Origin: an uncultured Collinsella sp.
GTDB lineage: Bacteria > Actinomycetota > Coriobacteriia > Coriobacteriales > Coriobacteriaceae
Direction of reading: 5' to 3'
Length of the DNA stretch: 64,000 nucleotides
NCBI GenBank assembly: GCA_902470815.1
Contig: CABRHS010000007.1
Coordinates: forward strand, 54,880 to 118,879
The notes below the pieces were generated by a model. It was given only the letters and a program-made list of their open reading frames with translations, was not told the origin of the DNA and made no database searches. Below, piece after piece: positions 1 through 6,353 of this stretch. Every line of letters starts with the position of its first letter. Position 1 is the first letter of the stretch. The position numbers and the translations under genes were made by a program.

Positions 1-24
1 TTATTTCGGAGGTCATTGGGGACA

Positions 25-278
25 TCATCAATAGCCCCAGTCGACAACCTTCCATGGGGCGCCCTGCGAGGGCCTGGTGAGAACCCATTGCCAGCCCTCG
101 TACCGGTCGTTCGGCGAGAAGCCCTCGTCTGCTGCCCGCCAGCCGGTCGTGAATTCGGATAGCACGACGATGAGGTCCCCTTTGCCTTTTTGCCGATGCT
201 CGAGCATTTCGTCCAGGTGCCGGGTTTCGACTTCGCCGTCATAGCGGACCTCATCGAGCGCGCATCCCTCGAATTCCG
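25..278. repeat. 254-bp duplicated segment, copy 1 (partner 2065-2318)
   Basis: The segment aligns without gaps, at a constant offset of 2040, with 2065-2318, with scattered substitutions. It covers the C-terminal two thirds of the gene at 28-462. Homology stops sharply at the octamer gaattccg (271-278), which also occurs at 564-571. The second copy continues from this octamer with the same next five bases found after the 564 copy. Confidence 0.9.
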
Positions 279-462
279 ACGCGAACTTCGTCTCGATGGC
301 ATTGAATGCGGCGAGGATATCGGCTTCGGTATAGCGGTCCGTGGATTGCGCGATGCGCTCGACCGATCTCACGTTTCCACCGGAGGGGCTGACGAGCGCC
401 GCCAGGATGCCGAGAGCTGCGAGAGAGCCCGCTATCGCGATGAGAGCCGTTTTCCTGTTCAT
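28..462 (-). CDS. Hypothetical membrane-anchored or secreted protein (intact copy)
   Basis: I do not recognise the family. The ATG at 462 gives 144 residues beginning with a short basic stretch (MNRK) and a hydrophobic Ala/Leu/Ile segment at about residues 5-26, so the protein is probably exported or anchored by an uncleaved signal. The rest is acidic and soluble-looking, ending in a Trp-rich tail (GWQWVLTRP, WKVVDWGY). An upstream extension to 618 exists but lacks a signal-like start. The 3' 254 bases are duplicated at 2065-2318, where the gene is truncated. It lies downstream of the XRE regulator on the same strand, with a 53-bp repeat between them. Confidence 0.6.
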   Translation of the reverse strand: MNRKTALIAIAGSLAALGILAALVSPSGGNVRSVERIAQSTDRYTEADILAAFNAIETKFASEFEGCALDEVRYDGEVETRHLDEMLEHRQKGKGDLIVVLSEFTTGWRAADEGFSPNDRYEGWQWVLTRPSQGAPWKVVDWGY

Positions 463-594
463 TGCGCCCCCTTGGGATCGCCGTGGCGAGTGCCCGAATC
501 TGGATTCCTCAACGGTAGGTGACATCGATGCGAATTGCAACGAGGCGAGACCCGCCTCGTTCTGAATTCCGCAAGGTATAGCAAGCAGATTGTA

Positions 595-647
595 GTGGGG
601 TAAAACCCGCACGAACAACCGCTCCTACCAGGGCGGCTGTTCCCTTA
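595..647. repeat. 53-bp dispersed repeat, copy 1 (partner 5301-5353)
   Basis: The segment has the same length as 5301-5353 and matches it at 45 of 53 positions. The first 23 bases and last 13 are identical and most changes fall in the middle. Both copies contain an imperfect inverted repeat (GAACA...TGTTC arms with GC-rich inner arms) and a small GGGT/ACCC foldback. It lies between the XRE gene and the hypothetical gene. Its function is unknown; it could be a structured RNA, a terminator or a mobile-element remnant. Confidence 0.7.
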
Positions 648-687
648 ACGTGAAAGGAAGCGCCGCAAGCACCGTGGCAAGTAGCCG

Positions 688-1155
688 CTACTCGTTCGGC
701 CGGGCATTCTCCCTCCACCTGCGGAGCGTCGGCAGGATGGCACCCAGGAGCGACGCACACTCGTCCACGGACCAGTCCATGTTCTGAGCCATGCGCGGCG
801 CGCAGTCCTCGATCATCTCTTCCATGGTTGTCTCGTTGGTATACGCGCCCTCGTCGTAGCACCAGCGGCAGAAATCGTCGGCCTCGGTTCCATCCGCCTC
901 GTGTCCGTGCTGGTCGGGTCCAGTGAACATCATGCCGCAGCTCTGGCAGTAGTGCTCGGGCATGTCGAGCAGGCGCGTCACGGGGACGTCGAGCTCGCGC
1001 GCAATGAGCTTGATCATGTCGATGCCGGGCTCGGTCGCGCCGGTCTCCCAGCGGCTGACCGCCTGGCGCGTGATGAAGAGGCGCGCGGCGAGTTCTTCTT
1101 GGGTGAGGCCGCGTTCGCGTCGGGTTTGGGCCAGGGCGTCTTTAAGCAGGATCAT
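688..1155 (-). CDS. XRE-family transcriptional regulator with zinc-ribbon domain
   Basis: A 155-residue DNA-binding regulator. Residues 1-62 form an XRE/Cro helix-turn-helix (LTQEELAARL, then ITRQAVSRWETG, the recognition helix). Residues 69-122 match the putative zinc-ribbon domain often fused to such regulators: CQSCGM, then FCRWCY as the two metal-binding knuckles, followed by MTMEEMIE-like and CAPRMA segments. The ATG at 1155 is chosen over the longer open frame because of GGAGG upstream and the conserved MILLKDALAQ start. An internally deleted copy lies at 6080-6287. The target is unknown. Confidence 0.9.
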   Translation of the reverse strand: MILLKDALAQTRRERGLTQEELAARLFITRQAVSRWETGATEPGIDMIKLIARELDVPVTRLLDMPEHYCQSCGMMFTGPDQHGHEADGTEADDFCRWCYDEGAYTNETTMEEMIEDCAPRMAQNMDWSVDECASLLGAILPTLRRWRENARPNE

Positions 1156-1566
1156 AAACGGTTCCTCCGTTGTGTTCGATGGGTGGCGCCTTGCTTCATC
1201 GCGATTATCCCGCTCGATGCGCGTGCGGTCGAGCAACGGATGGTTGCGCGGCGACGTCTCAGGCGGTGCGCCGATGGAGCGGTCTCGCTGTGATGCGGGA
1301 TCGCTTCGGCCTGGCGCGCACGAGACTGCTCGCAGATCCGCGGGCAGCTCCAGGCGGGATTCCGGCTGGTCGACTGCTGCGAGGATACCTACGGCGAGGG
1401 GCGTCTGCACGACCTGAACATCCCGACCTTCTGGGCGACGTACGCCGTGGAGGGCGACTGACGCCCCTGCCGCCCAGGCCGCCGTCTGACTGGATGACGG
1501 GAGGAGGGGCTTTATCTGTGCTAGATTCGAAGGAATGGAGTCGGCAGCAGGGAAGGACGATGGGTC
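1156..1566. other. Gene-poor stretch upstream of the XRE gene
   Basis: The 411 bases contain the divergent upstream region of the XRE gene, a methyltransferase remnant (1315-1461) and the leader of the gene at 1567. No intact gene, tRNA or clear terminator is seen. The part from 1156 to about 1300 has no recognisable content. Confidence 0.5.
1315..1461 (+). pseudogene. C-terminal remnant of a class I SAM-dependent methyltransferase
   Basis: The plus-strand frame ending at the TGA at 1459-1461 reads QIRGQLQAGFRLVDCCEDT, then GEGRLHDLNIPTFWAT. This strongly resembles the last 40 residues of small class I SAM methyltransferases, which commonly end with an EDTNGEGRLHD...PTFxATRA pattern. There is no catalytic N-terminal domain, no start codon with a ribosome-binding site, and an in-frame stop at 1291-1293. 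It is read as the decayed 3' end of a deleted gene. Confidence 0.6.
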
Positions 1567-2010
1567 ATGGAGAAACCGCTCACATTCAGGGAAATAGCCA
1601 TGCCGCATCCGAACCCGCGAAACGAATGCGTGACGTACGGTCGGAAGTTGCAACCCGAGACGAATTTCGAATCTGATGATTTGGAAAGGCTGTATCTCGG
1701 CCACCGAAAGGGCCTGATCGAGAGGACTATCGGGGAATGTGCGGAGTACTTGAGCGCGGATGACTGGATGGACGAGGATGTCTTCCCCTGCGTGAAGGAT
1801 ATGACGGGGGAGTGGTACCTGGCGTCTGTCGACGTACGGGACGAGGACGGTGAGGTCATGGCCCAGATCTACCTCCATTTTCTGGGCCGTTGCTCCGAGG
1901 GGCCCATGTCGGGGGAGAAAGATGACTACCTGGGTATTGAGGCGCTGTTCGTCTACGACCCCGACCGGGGGGATTTTTGCTTCGACGGCCTGAACACGGA
2001 TGCGATCTAG
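1567..2010 (+). CDS. Hypothetical acidic cytoplasmic protein
   Basis: The product is 147 residues with no signal peptide or membrane segment. It is rich in Asp and Glu (FESDDLERL, DWMDEDVF, VRDEDGEV) with several Trp and Tyr residues and a final DRGDFCFDGL motif. I do not recognise a family. A weak purine stretch (GGAAGGACG) precedes the ATG by about ten bases. It ends shortly before the duplicated segment at 2065. The composition resembles immunity or SMI1-like small proteins only superficially, so no function is assigned. Confidence 0.6.
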   Translation: MEKPLTFREIAMPHPNPRNECVTYGRKLQPETNFESDDLERLYLGHRKGLIERTIGECAEYLSADDWMDEDVFPCVKDMTGEWYLASVDVRDEDGEVMAQIYLHFLGRCSEGPMSGEKDDYLGIEALFVYDPDRGDFCFDGLNTDAI

Positions 2011-2064
2011 CGGGTGCGCGCCGGTCCGCACGGGGCGACGGCTGCGTGGTACATCGCCGCAGCG

Positions 2065-2318
2065 TCATCAATAGCCCCAGTCGACAACCTTCCATGGGGC
2101 GCCTTGCGAGGGCCTGGTGAGAATCCATTGCCAACCTTCGTACCTGTCGTTCGGCGAGAAGCCCTCGTCGGTTGCCCGCCAGTCGGTCGTGAATTCGGAT
2201 AGCACGACGATGAGGTCGCCTTCGCCTTTTTGCCCATGCTCGAGCATTTCGTCCATATGCCGGGATTCGACCTCGCCATCATAGCGGATCTCATCGAGCG
2301 TGCATCCCCCGAATTCCG
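2065..2318. repeat. 254-bp duplicated segment, copy 2 (partner 25-278)
   Basis: This is the second copy of the segment at 25-278 with scattered substitutions. It ends at gaattccg (2311-2318) and is followed by caagg, matching the bases after the other gaattccg at 564-576. That is the pattern left by deletion between two short direct repeats. Confidence 0.9.
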
Positions 2319-2325
2319 CAAGGCG
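2068..2325 (-). pseudogene. Truncated copy of the hypothetical gene at 28-462
   Basis: The reading frame matches the C-terminal part of the intact gene (FGGCTLDEIRYDGEVESRHM, then DEMLEHGQKGEGDLIVVLSE) and keeps the same stop. The N-terminal half, including the hydrophobic anchor, is missing. The frame runs into an in-frame TAG just upstream of the homology, with no start codon until an internal Met at 2256. A 62-residue internal product is formally possible, but a gene fragment is the better reading. Confidence 0.85.
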
Positions 2326-2336
2326 CTATGGCCAAC

Positions 2337-2364
2337 TTGACAAGAACACATGTTCGATTATCAT
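2337..2364 (+). promoter_or_regulatory. Promoter with LexA-type (SOS) box in its spacer
   Basis: TTGACA (2337-2342) and TATCAT (2359-2364) are separated by 16 bases, a strong sigma-70-type promoter for the gene starting at 2397. The spacer contains AGAACACATGTTCG (2343-2356), matching the GAAC-N4-GTTC core of the Gram-positive LexA box and perfectly symmetric over its central 12 bases. The same box-in-spacer layout is found at recA and at the LysM gene beside lexA, which supports SOS control. Confidence 0.75.
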
Positions 2365-2396
2365 AGGGTCACGGTTGCTTGCGAAAGGGGATTACG

Positions 2397-3029
2397 ATGG
2401 CGTTCGACTACAAGAAGGAATACAAAGAGTTCTATCTTCCGCCCAAGAATCCGATGTTTGTCGAAGTGCCTGCGATGACGTTTCTCGCAGTTCGTGGCCA
2501 TGGAGATCCCAACGAGGAGGGCGGGGCGTATAAGGACGCGCTCGAGGCGCTCTATGGTGTGGCGTACACCGTCAAGATGTCCAAGACGGGCGATCATCGT
2601 ATCGAGGGCTACTTCGACTTCGTCGTGCCGCCCCTGGAGGGCTTTTGGTGGCAGGACGGCGTTCTGGGCGTGGATTATGCTCATAAGGAGGATTTCAACT
2701 GGATTTCAGTTATCCGTGTGCCGGAGTTCGTGACGCACGAGGAATTTGAATGGGCCGTCGCGGAGGCGGCCGCCAAGAAGAAGCGGGACTTCTCCTGCGT
2801 GGAGTTTCTCACCATTGAGGAAGGCCTTTGCGTTCAGTGCCTGCATGTAGGGCCGTATGATGACGAGCCGGTTACCGTCGAGGCGATGCACGCGTTCGCC
2901 GTGGAGCAGGGCTATGTCGAGGATTTCTCCGACGAGCGCCTGCATCATGAGATCTACCTCAACGACGCCCGCCGCACCGCGCCCGAGAAGCTCAAGACGG
3001 TGATCAGGCACCCGGTTCGTAGGGCGTAG
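2397..3029 (+). CDS. GyrI-like small-molecule-binding domain protein
   Basis: A 210-residue soluble protein of the GyrI-like family found in stand-alone proteins and at the C-terminus of AraC regulators. It has the typical start MAFDYKKEYKEFY followed by PAMTFLAVRGHGDPNEEGGA, and the later CLHVGPYDDEP loop. The ATG at 2397 follows AAAGGGG. The family binds small molecules; E. coli GyrI (SbmC) inhibits gyrase and is SOS-induced. The LexA-type box in the promoter fits this family behaviour, but binding to gyrase is not shown. It lies between accessory genes. Confidence 0.85.
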   Translation: MAFDYKKEYKEFYLPPKNPMFVEVPAMTFLAVRGHGDPNEEGGAYKDALEALYGVAYTVKMSKTGDHRIEGYFDFVVPPLEGFWWQDGVLGVDYAHKEDFNWISVIRVPEFVTHEEFEWAVAEAAAKKKRDFSCVEFLTIEEGLCVQCLHVGPYDDEPVTVEAMHAFAVEQGYVEDFSDERLHHEIYLNDARRTAPEKLKTVIRHPVRRA

Positions 3030-3080
3030 ACGGACGGCGTCGCTGGCTGTCACCTTAAATTGAATTCTTATCTCTAACCG

Positions 3081-3097
3081 TAAAGCAATCCTAAAGC
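3081..3097 (+). promoter_or_regulatory. Direct repeat TAAAGC-N5-TAAAGC, candidate response-regulator site
   Basis: Two identical hexamers start 11 bases apart (3081 and 3092), one helical turn, the spacing typical of OmpR/PhoB-family binding sites. They lie about 80 bases before the small secreted protein gene that precedes the response regulator. This is inferred, not proven; autoregulation of the two-component group is the simplest reading. Confidence 0.35.
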
Positions 3098-3175
3098 TTC
3101 GCCTTCTACCATGAGGTCGTGGAGATCTCCAATCCTGGCCGTGCGTCTTGGACGCTGTAAGTTTGGAGGGTGAAG

Positions 3176-3433
3176 ATGAAGAATATGGGTAAGCTGGCGC
3201 TGGCGGCTGCGGGCTTGGCAGTGGCGGTGTTTGCGGCAATCGGCATGTTCTCGCCCGCATCTGCCGTTGCCGATGAAGAGACACCTGGCGCCCATGGCAT
3301 CGTGATTGGTCTGGGCGAGTCGGCTCTGCGCTCCGATGGGAGCACGGAGTTCGACGTTGTTCGCTGGATTGAGGACGGCGCTGAGGTTACACCCGTTCCC
3401 GACGTGCGGATATTCGCCGACGTCGCGGAATAG
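3176..3433 (+). CDS. Small secreted protein preceding the two-component genes
   Basis: The 85-residue product has a clear signal peptide: MKNMGK, a hydrophobic Ala/Leu/Val core to about residue 24, then FSPASAVA-DEE as a probable signal peptidase I site. The mature part is about 55 residues, acidic, with no cysteines. GGAGGG lies five bases before the ATG at 3176; a GTG at 3170 is possible but overlaps that site. It sits directly upstream of the response regulator and may be co-transcribed, so it could be a sensory partner or a target. The family is not recognised. Confidence 0.65.
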   Translation: MKNMGKLALAAAGLAVAVFAAIGMFSPASAVADEETPGAHGIVIGLGESALRSDGSTEFDVVRWIEDGAEVTPVPDVRIFADVAE

Positions 3434-3450
3434 GTGCGACGGACCGTTGC

Positions 3451-3481
3451 GGCGGCGCGGGTCGAGGTGGTTCGCGCCGCC
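3451..3481 (+). terminator. GC-rich hairpin without a T-run
   Basis: GGCGGCGCG (3451-3459) and CGCGCCGCC (3473-3481) form a perfect 9-bp stem with a 13-base loop between the small secreted protein gene and the response regulator. There is no T-tract, so it is more likely partial attenuation or transcript stabilisation than a true terminator. Confidence 0.3.
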
Positions 3482-3498
3482 CTTGCAAAGGGGCTTAT

Positions 3499-4185
3499 AT
3501 GAGGCATTTGCTTGTAGAGGATGCCCGGCTCATCCGGGATCCGCTCTCCCGGGCGCTCGAGCTCTCCGGGTGGGAAGTGGAGGCGGTGCCAGATGGTGAG
3601 GCGGCGCTCGCACGCCTTGCCGCGGCTCCTGTAGATGCCGTGGTGCTCGACATCATGCTGCCCGGCAAGGACGGCCTCTCCGTTCTATCGGAGCTGCGCG
3701 CACGTGGTGACACCACGCCCCTCATCCTGCTCACGGCCCGCGGCGACGTGCGCGACCGGGTGCGCGGCCTGGATCTTGGCGCTGACGACTATCTGGCTAA
3801 GCCCTTCCATGTCGAGGAGCTTCTAGCACGGCTGCGCGCCGTCCTTAGGCGTCGTGGCATCGCGGATCCGTCCACAGTGATTGAGGCGCTCGGCATGCTC
3901 TATGCGCCCGATTCCCGTGAGCTGAAATGTGGTGGCGGATCTTGCGTTCTTACGCCCAAGGAGGGTCTGGTGCTCGAAGCTCTGATGCGCTATGCGGGAA
4001 CCCCGGTGCGTAGGGGGCGAATCGTGACGGTAGCGTGGGGCGCTGAGGGCGAGTCGAGCGCCGGCAAGCTCGAGACGCAGGTCTCGCTGCTGCGTTCCAA
4101 AATCGTCGCTCTCGTGGCCCCGGTTTCAATTCGCGCCATTCGCGGAATCGGTTACGTGTTGGAGGCCAAGCATGAAGATGCCTAG
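3499..4185 (+). CDS. OmpR/PhoB-family response regulator
   Basis: A 228-residue two-component response regulator. The receiver domain (about 1-118) has the phospho-acceptor Asp in LDIMLPGKDG, the Thr in LLTARG and the Lys in AKPF. The C-terminal winged-helix domain (about 130-222) has LTPKEGLVLEAL and the typical ending RAIRGIGYVLE. AAAGGGG precedes the ATG. The gene overlaps the histidine kinase by 14 bases, which implies translational coupling. The partner kinase lacks an ATP-binding domain (see 4172-5077), so how this regulator is phosphorylated is unclear. Confidence 0.93.
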   Translation: MRHLLVEDARLIRDPLSRALELSGWEVEAVPDGEAALARLAAAPVDAVVLDIMLPGKDGLSVLSELRARGDTTPLILLTARGDVRDRVRGLDLGADDYLAKPFHVEELLARLRAVLRRRGIADPSTVIEALGMLYAPDSRELKCGGGSCVLTPKEGLVLEALMRYAGTPVRRGRIVTVAWGAEGESSAGKLETQVSLLRSKIVALVAPVSIRAIRGIGYVLEAKHEDA

Positions 4186-5077
4186 GGATCTTGTGATGTT
4201 CCGCCGGCGCATCGTCGTGGTTTCCGCCGTCCTCATCTCCCTGTGCACCGCTGCGTGCATGATGCTGCTCGCGGCACCACTCATCGATGCGGATATGGCA
4301 GCGCGCAGGCATATGCTCGAGGAGATCTCAAACCAGCCGTTCGACATTGAACGGGTCGACGCGGACATTGGGGCGGATAGGACTTCAGGATTGGTCGTTA
4401 CCGGCCCCGACGTTTCATGGTGTCGGGTCGCTGTCGACGAGTCGGCCAAGATGGTTGCGGTGGAACGCGGGGGAGCGGTGGACGTCGATAGCCTCTCTGA
4501 GAGCGCCGCGACACAGCTTGTATGTCTTCGCGATGGAGTCGGGAATCGGCCTTTCTCTTTCGACGGGCGAAAGTGGATCGGTCTTTGGCAGCCGCTCGAT
4601 GCCCAGGATGGTGCCGTGACGGTTTTGGACGGAAACGTTGCGGCGGTCGAGGCCGCCCCAACCGGGAAACGCCTCTACACGTTTCTCGATGTAACGCCCC
4701 ATGGTGAATATGTTTCCTCAATCGTCTTCCGTTGCATCTCTTCCGGAGCACTCATCGTATTGTGCACGACGGTGGTAGCGGCTTTTGCGACAACGAGGGC
4801 GCTGCGGCCCGTTATGGATGCTCGCGAGCGTGAGTGGGGGTTCGTCACTTCCGCCTCCCACGAGCTTAAAACTCCTTTAATGGCGATCAAGAGTGCTTGT
4901 GATGTTCTTGAAGCGGAGGCGGGAATTCCCGCTGATGTGCCCGGGGATTCGTCGATCGGCGATGATTCGGGCGACGCCGATAGCTTTTCTCGTTGGGTCG
5001 GCGTCATCCGTGAGGCATCGGATGAGATGGCTCGGAGCATCTCCGATATGCTCAGGAGCTTGGACGGGGGCGCTTGA
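4172..5077 (+). CDS. Sensor histidine kinase lacking the HATPase domain
   Basis: The 301-residue membrane protein has two membrane segments (about 12-36 and 181-207) flanking an extracytoplasmic sensor region, then a HisKA dimerisation/phospho-acceptor domain with ASHELKTP (His230). The frame stops about 70 residues after this His, at SDMLRSLDGGA. The N, G1, F and G2 boxes of the ATP-binding domain are absent both from the protein and from the following 550 bases. Full-length kinases of this design are usually 400 residues or more. It is either truncated or a phosphotransfer partner needing another kinase. Confidence 0.85.
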   Translation: MKMPRDLVMFRRRIVVVSAVLISLCTAACMMLLAAPLIDADMAARRHMLEEISNQPFDIERVDADIGADRTSGLVVTGPDVSWCRVAVDESAKMVAVERGGAVDVDSLSESAATQLVCLRDGVGNRPFSFDGRKWIGLWQPLDAQDGAVTVLDGNVAAVEAAPTGKRLYTFLDVTPHGEYVSSIVFRCISSGALIVLCTTVVAAFATTRALRPVMDAREREWGFVTSASHELKTPLMAIKSACDVLEAEAGIPADVPGDSSIGDDSGDADSFSRWVGVIREASDEMARSISDMLRSLDGGA

Positions 5078-5176
5078 TGATGCGGCGGGACGTGGCGGGC
5101 TGATGCAATCTGTCAGGGGCTACTCTTCGGTTCTAACAGAAATATGGTTGCGACTTATCCTTCTGATAGGACGGCT

Positions 5177-5210
5177 AAAAACGGCGCCAGGCTCGCGAGG
5201 CCCGGCGCCG
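5177..5210 (-). terminator. Leftward rho-independent terminator candidate
   Basis: Read on the minus strand, CGGCGCC plus GGC pair across a short loop (10 bp with one mismatch) and the stem is followed by TTTTT. No minus-strand gene ends immediately to its right, so it may be a relic of a lost gene in this rearranged region. Confidence 0.45.
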
Positions 5211-5300
5211 CCCAGAAACCCGCAGGCGGCGTGCAGGGGCGCCGGAAAGCGGGTATGCTGGTAACGACTAGGAAGGCGTACGCCCTCCTGGATTTAGCTG

Positions 5301-5353
5301 GTGGGGTAAAACCCGCACGAACAGCCGCCCTGGCCGGAGCTGCTGTTCCCTTA
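5301..5353. repeat. 53-bp dispersed repeat, copy 2 (partner 595-647)
   Basis: It matches 595-647 over the whole 53 bases with eight substitutions. Like copy 1, it lies to the left of a copy of the XRE regulator (here the pseudogene at 6080-6287), but the DUF2992 gene now stands between them. Confidence 0.7.
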
Positions 5354-5634
5354 TGTGGCGAGTCTCACCCCTTGGCCGTTAGAGAACGGCAAGAACAAGT
5401 AGCATTCTGCTAAGACGGTGTCAGAGGCACCGTCATCATCGTTCGGAATCAAAGCAGAGCGCGTGACCCGTTGTTTTCAGGGGACCAAGATCGCCGCGGA
5501 GCTACAATAATGCCCATCGAAGATAAAAACACAGCGCCCGTCGGGTAGTCGGGCCGCGGGCGCCCGCCTGCCAGTAACCTTCCTCCTTGCTTGTCCCTTC
5601 TTCGCGTAGCCCTACATAGAAGGAGGTCGCGGCC

Positions 5635-6066
5635 ATGCGAAAGAGTGAGGTCTCATCGACCCTGACCGTCTATCACGACGGTCAGTTCTGGGTGGGCGTG
5701 GTCGAGCATGTCGAAGACGGCATGCTCCGTGTTGCACGCGTGGTGTTCGGCGCGGAGCCGTCAAACGAGGAAATCTATACGTGGGTGCTCAGGCACTGGT
5801 CGACCTTGCGTCTGAGCGCAGCCACGGAGCCCGTCGGGGGCCGTGTCGGGCGGCTGCCCGGCAACCCGAAGCGCCGCGCCCGCGAAGCGGCGAAGGCGAT
5901 GCGCTCTCACGGGTCGTCGACGGCCTCGCAGCTCGCGCTTGCCCGCGAGCGGGAGCGCCTGAAGGGTGATGCGCGGTCCGAACGCACGGCCAGACGCCAA
6001 GACGAGGCGCGCGCCCGTTGGGAGGAGAGGCGCGAGAAGCGGCGCCGTAAGCACCGCGGGAAATAG
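5635..6066 (+). CDS. YjdF-family protein (DUF2992)
   Basis: The 143-residue protein has the hallmark N-terminus LTVYHDGQFWVGVVEHVEDG, then ARVVFGAEPSNEE, followed by a long basic, Arg/Lys-rich helical tail ending RRKHRGK, as in the DUF2992/YjdF family. The molecular function is unknown. In Firmicutes, yjdF genes are often controlled by the yjdF RNA, a riboswitch class responding to azaaromatic compounds. Here a structured leader of about 130 bases precedes the gene, but I cannot match it to that RNA by eye. AGAAGGAGGT is a strong ribosome-binding site. Confidence 0.85.
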   Translation: MRKSEVSSTLTVYHDGQFWVGVVEHVEDGMLRVARVVFGAEPSNEEIYTWVLRHWSTLRLSAATEPVGGRVGRLPGNPKRRAREAAKAMRSHGSSTASQLALARERERLKGDARSERTARRQDEARARWEERREKRRRKHRGK

Positions 6067-6079
6067 GGCCCTGGGCCCG

Positions 6080-6287
6080 CTAAGCCTTCTCTCTCCATCT
6101 GCGGAGTGTCAGCAGGACGGCGCCCAGGATCGACGCGCACTCATCCACGGACCGGTCCATGTTCTGGGCCATGCGCGGTGCGCGGTTCTTGATCATCTCC
6201 TCCATTGTAGGGGCACGCGGCGGGTTCTTCTTGGGTGAGGCCGCGTTCGCGTCGGGCTTGAGCCAGGGCGTCTTTGAGCAGGATCAT
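6080..6287 (-). pseudogene. Internally deleted copy of the XRE/zinc-ribbon regulator
   Basis: The 5' end encodes MILLKDALAQARRERGLTQE, as in the gene at 688-1155. The 3' part (about 6085-6206) aligns with that gene's C-terminal region. The middle, comprising the recognition helix, the linker and both zinc knuckles (about 265 bases), is missing, and the junction lies near 6207-6222. The downstream part is read out of frame after the junction, and the original stop region has diverged. No functional product is expected. Confidence 0.85.
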
Positions 6288-6353
6288 GGCGAATCGCCTC
6301 CGAACGGGGCGGCGAGCTTGGTCTCGACGGATCATCTCGATTATCATGGCTTA

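Larger units (their letters stand above)
5078..5634. other. 557-bp intergenic region with several foldbacks and a repeat
   Basis: No protein gene is supported. The stretch holds a leftward terminator-like hairpin (5177-5210), the second 53-bp repeat (5301-5353), a perfect 7-bp hairpin GACGGTG/CACCGTC (5414-5434), and a GCGCCCG/CGGGCGC inverted repeat starting near 5533. The last 130 bases form a structured leader for the DUF2992 gene, ending in AGAAGGAGGT about seven bases before the ATG. Confidence 0.55.

Noticed and set aside
1156..2031. N-terminal extension of the XRE frame to 447 codons
   Set aside because: The upstream part is antisense to the gene at 1567-2010 and unlike any regulator; the GGAGG before the ATG at 1155 sets the start.
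5514..5634. Small open frames in the leader of the DUF2992 gene
   Set aside because: None has a start with a ribosome-binding site or recognisable sequence.
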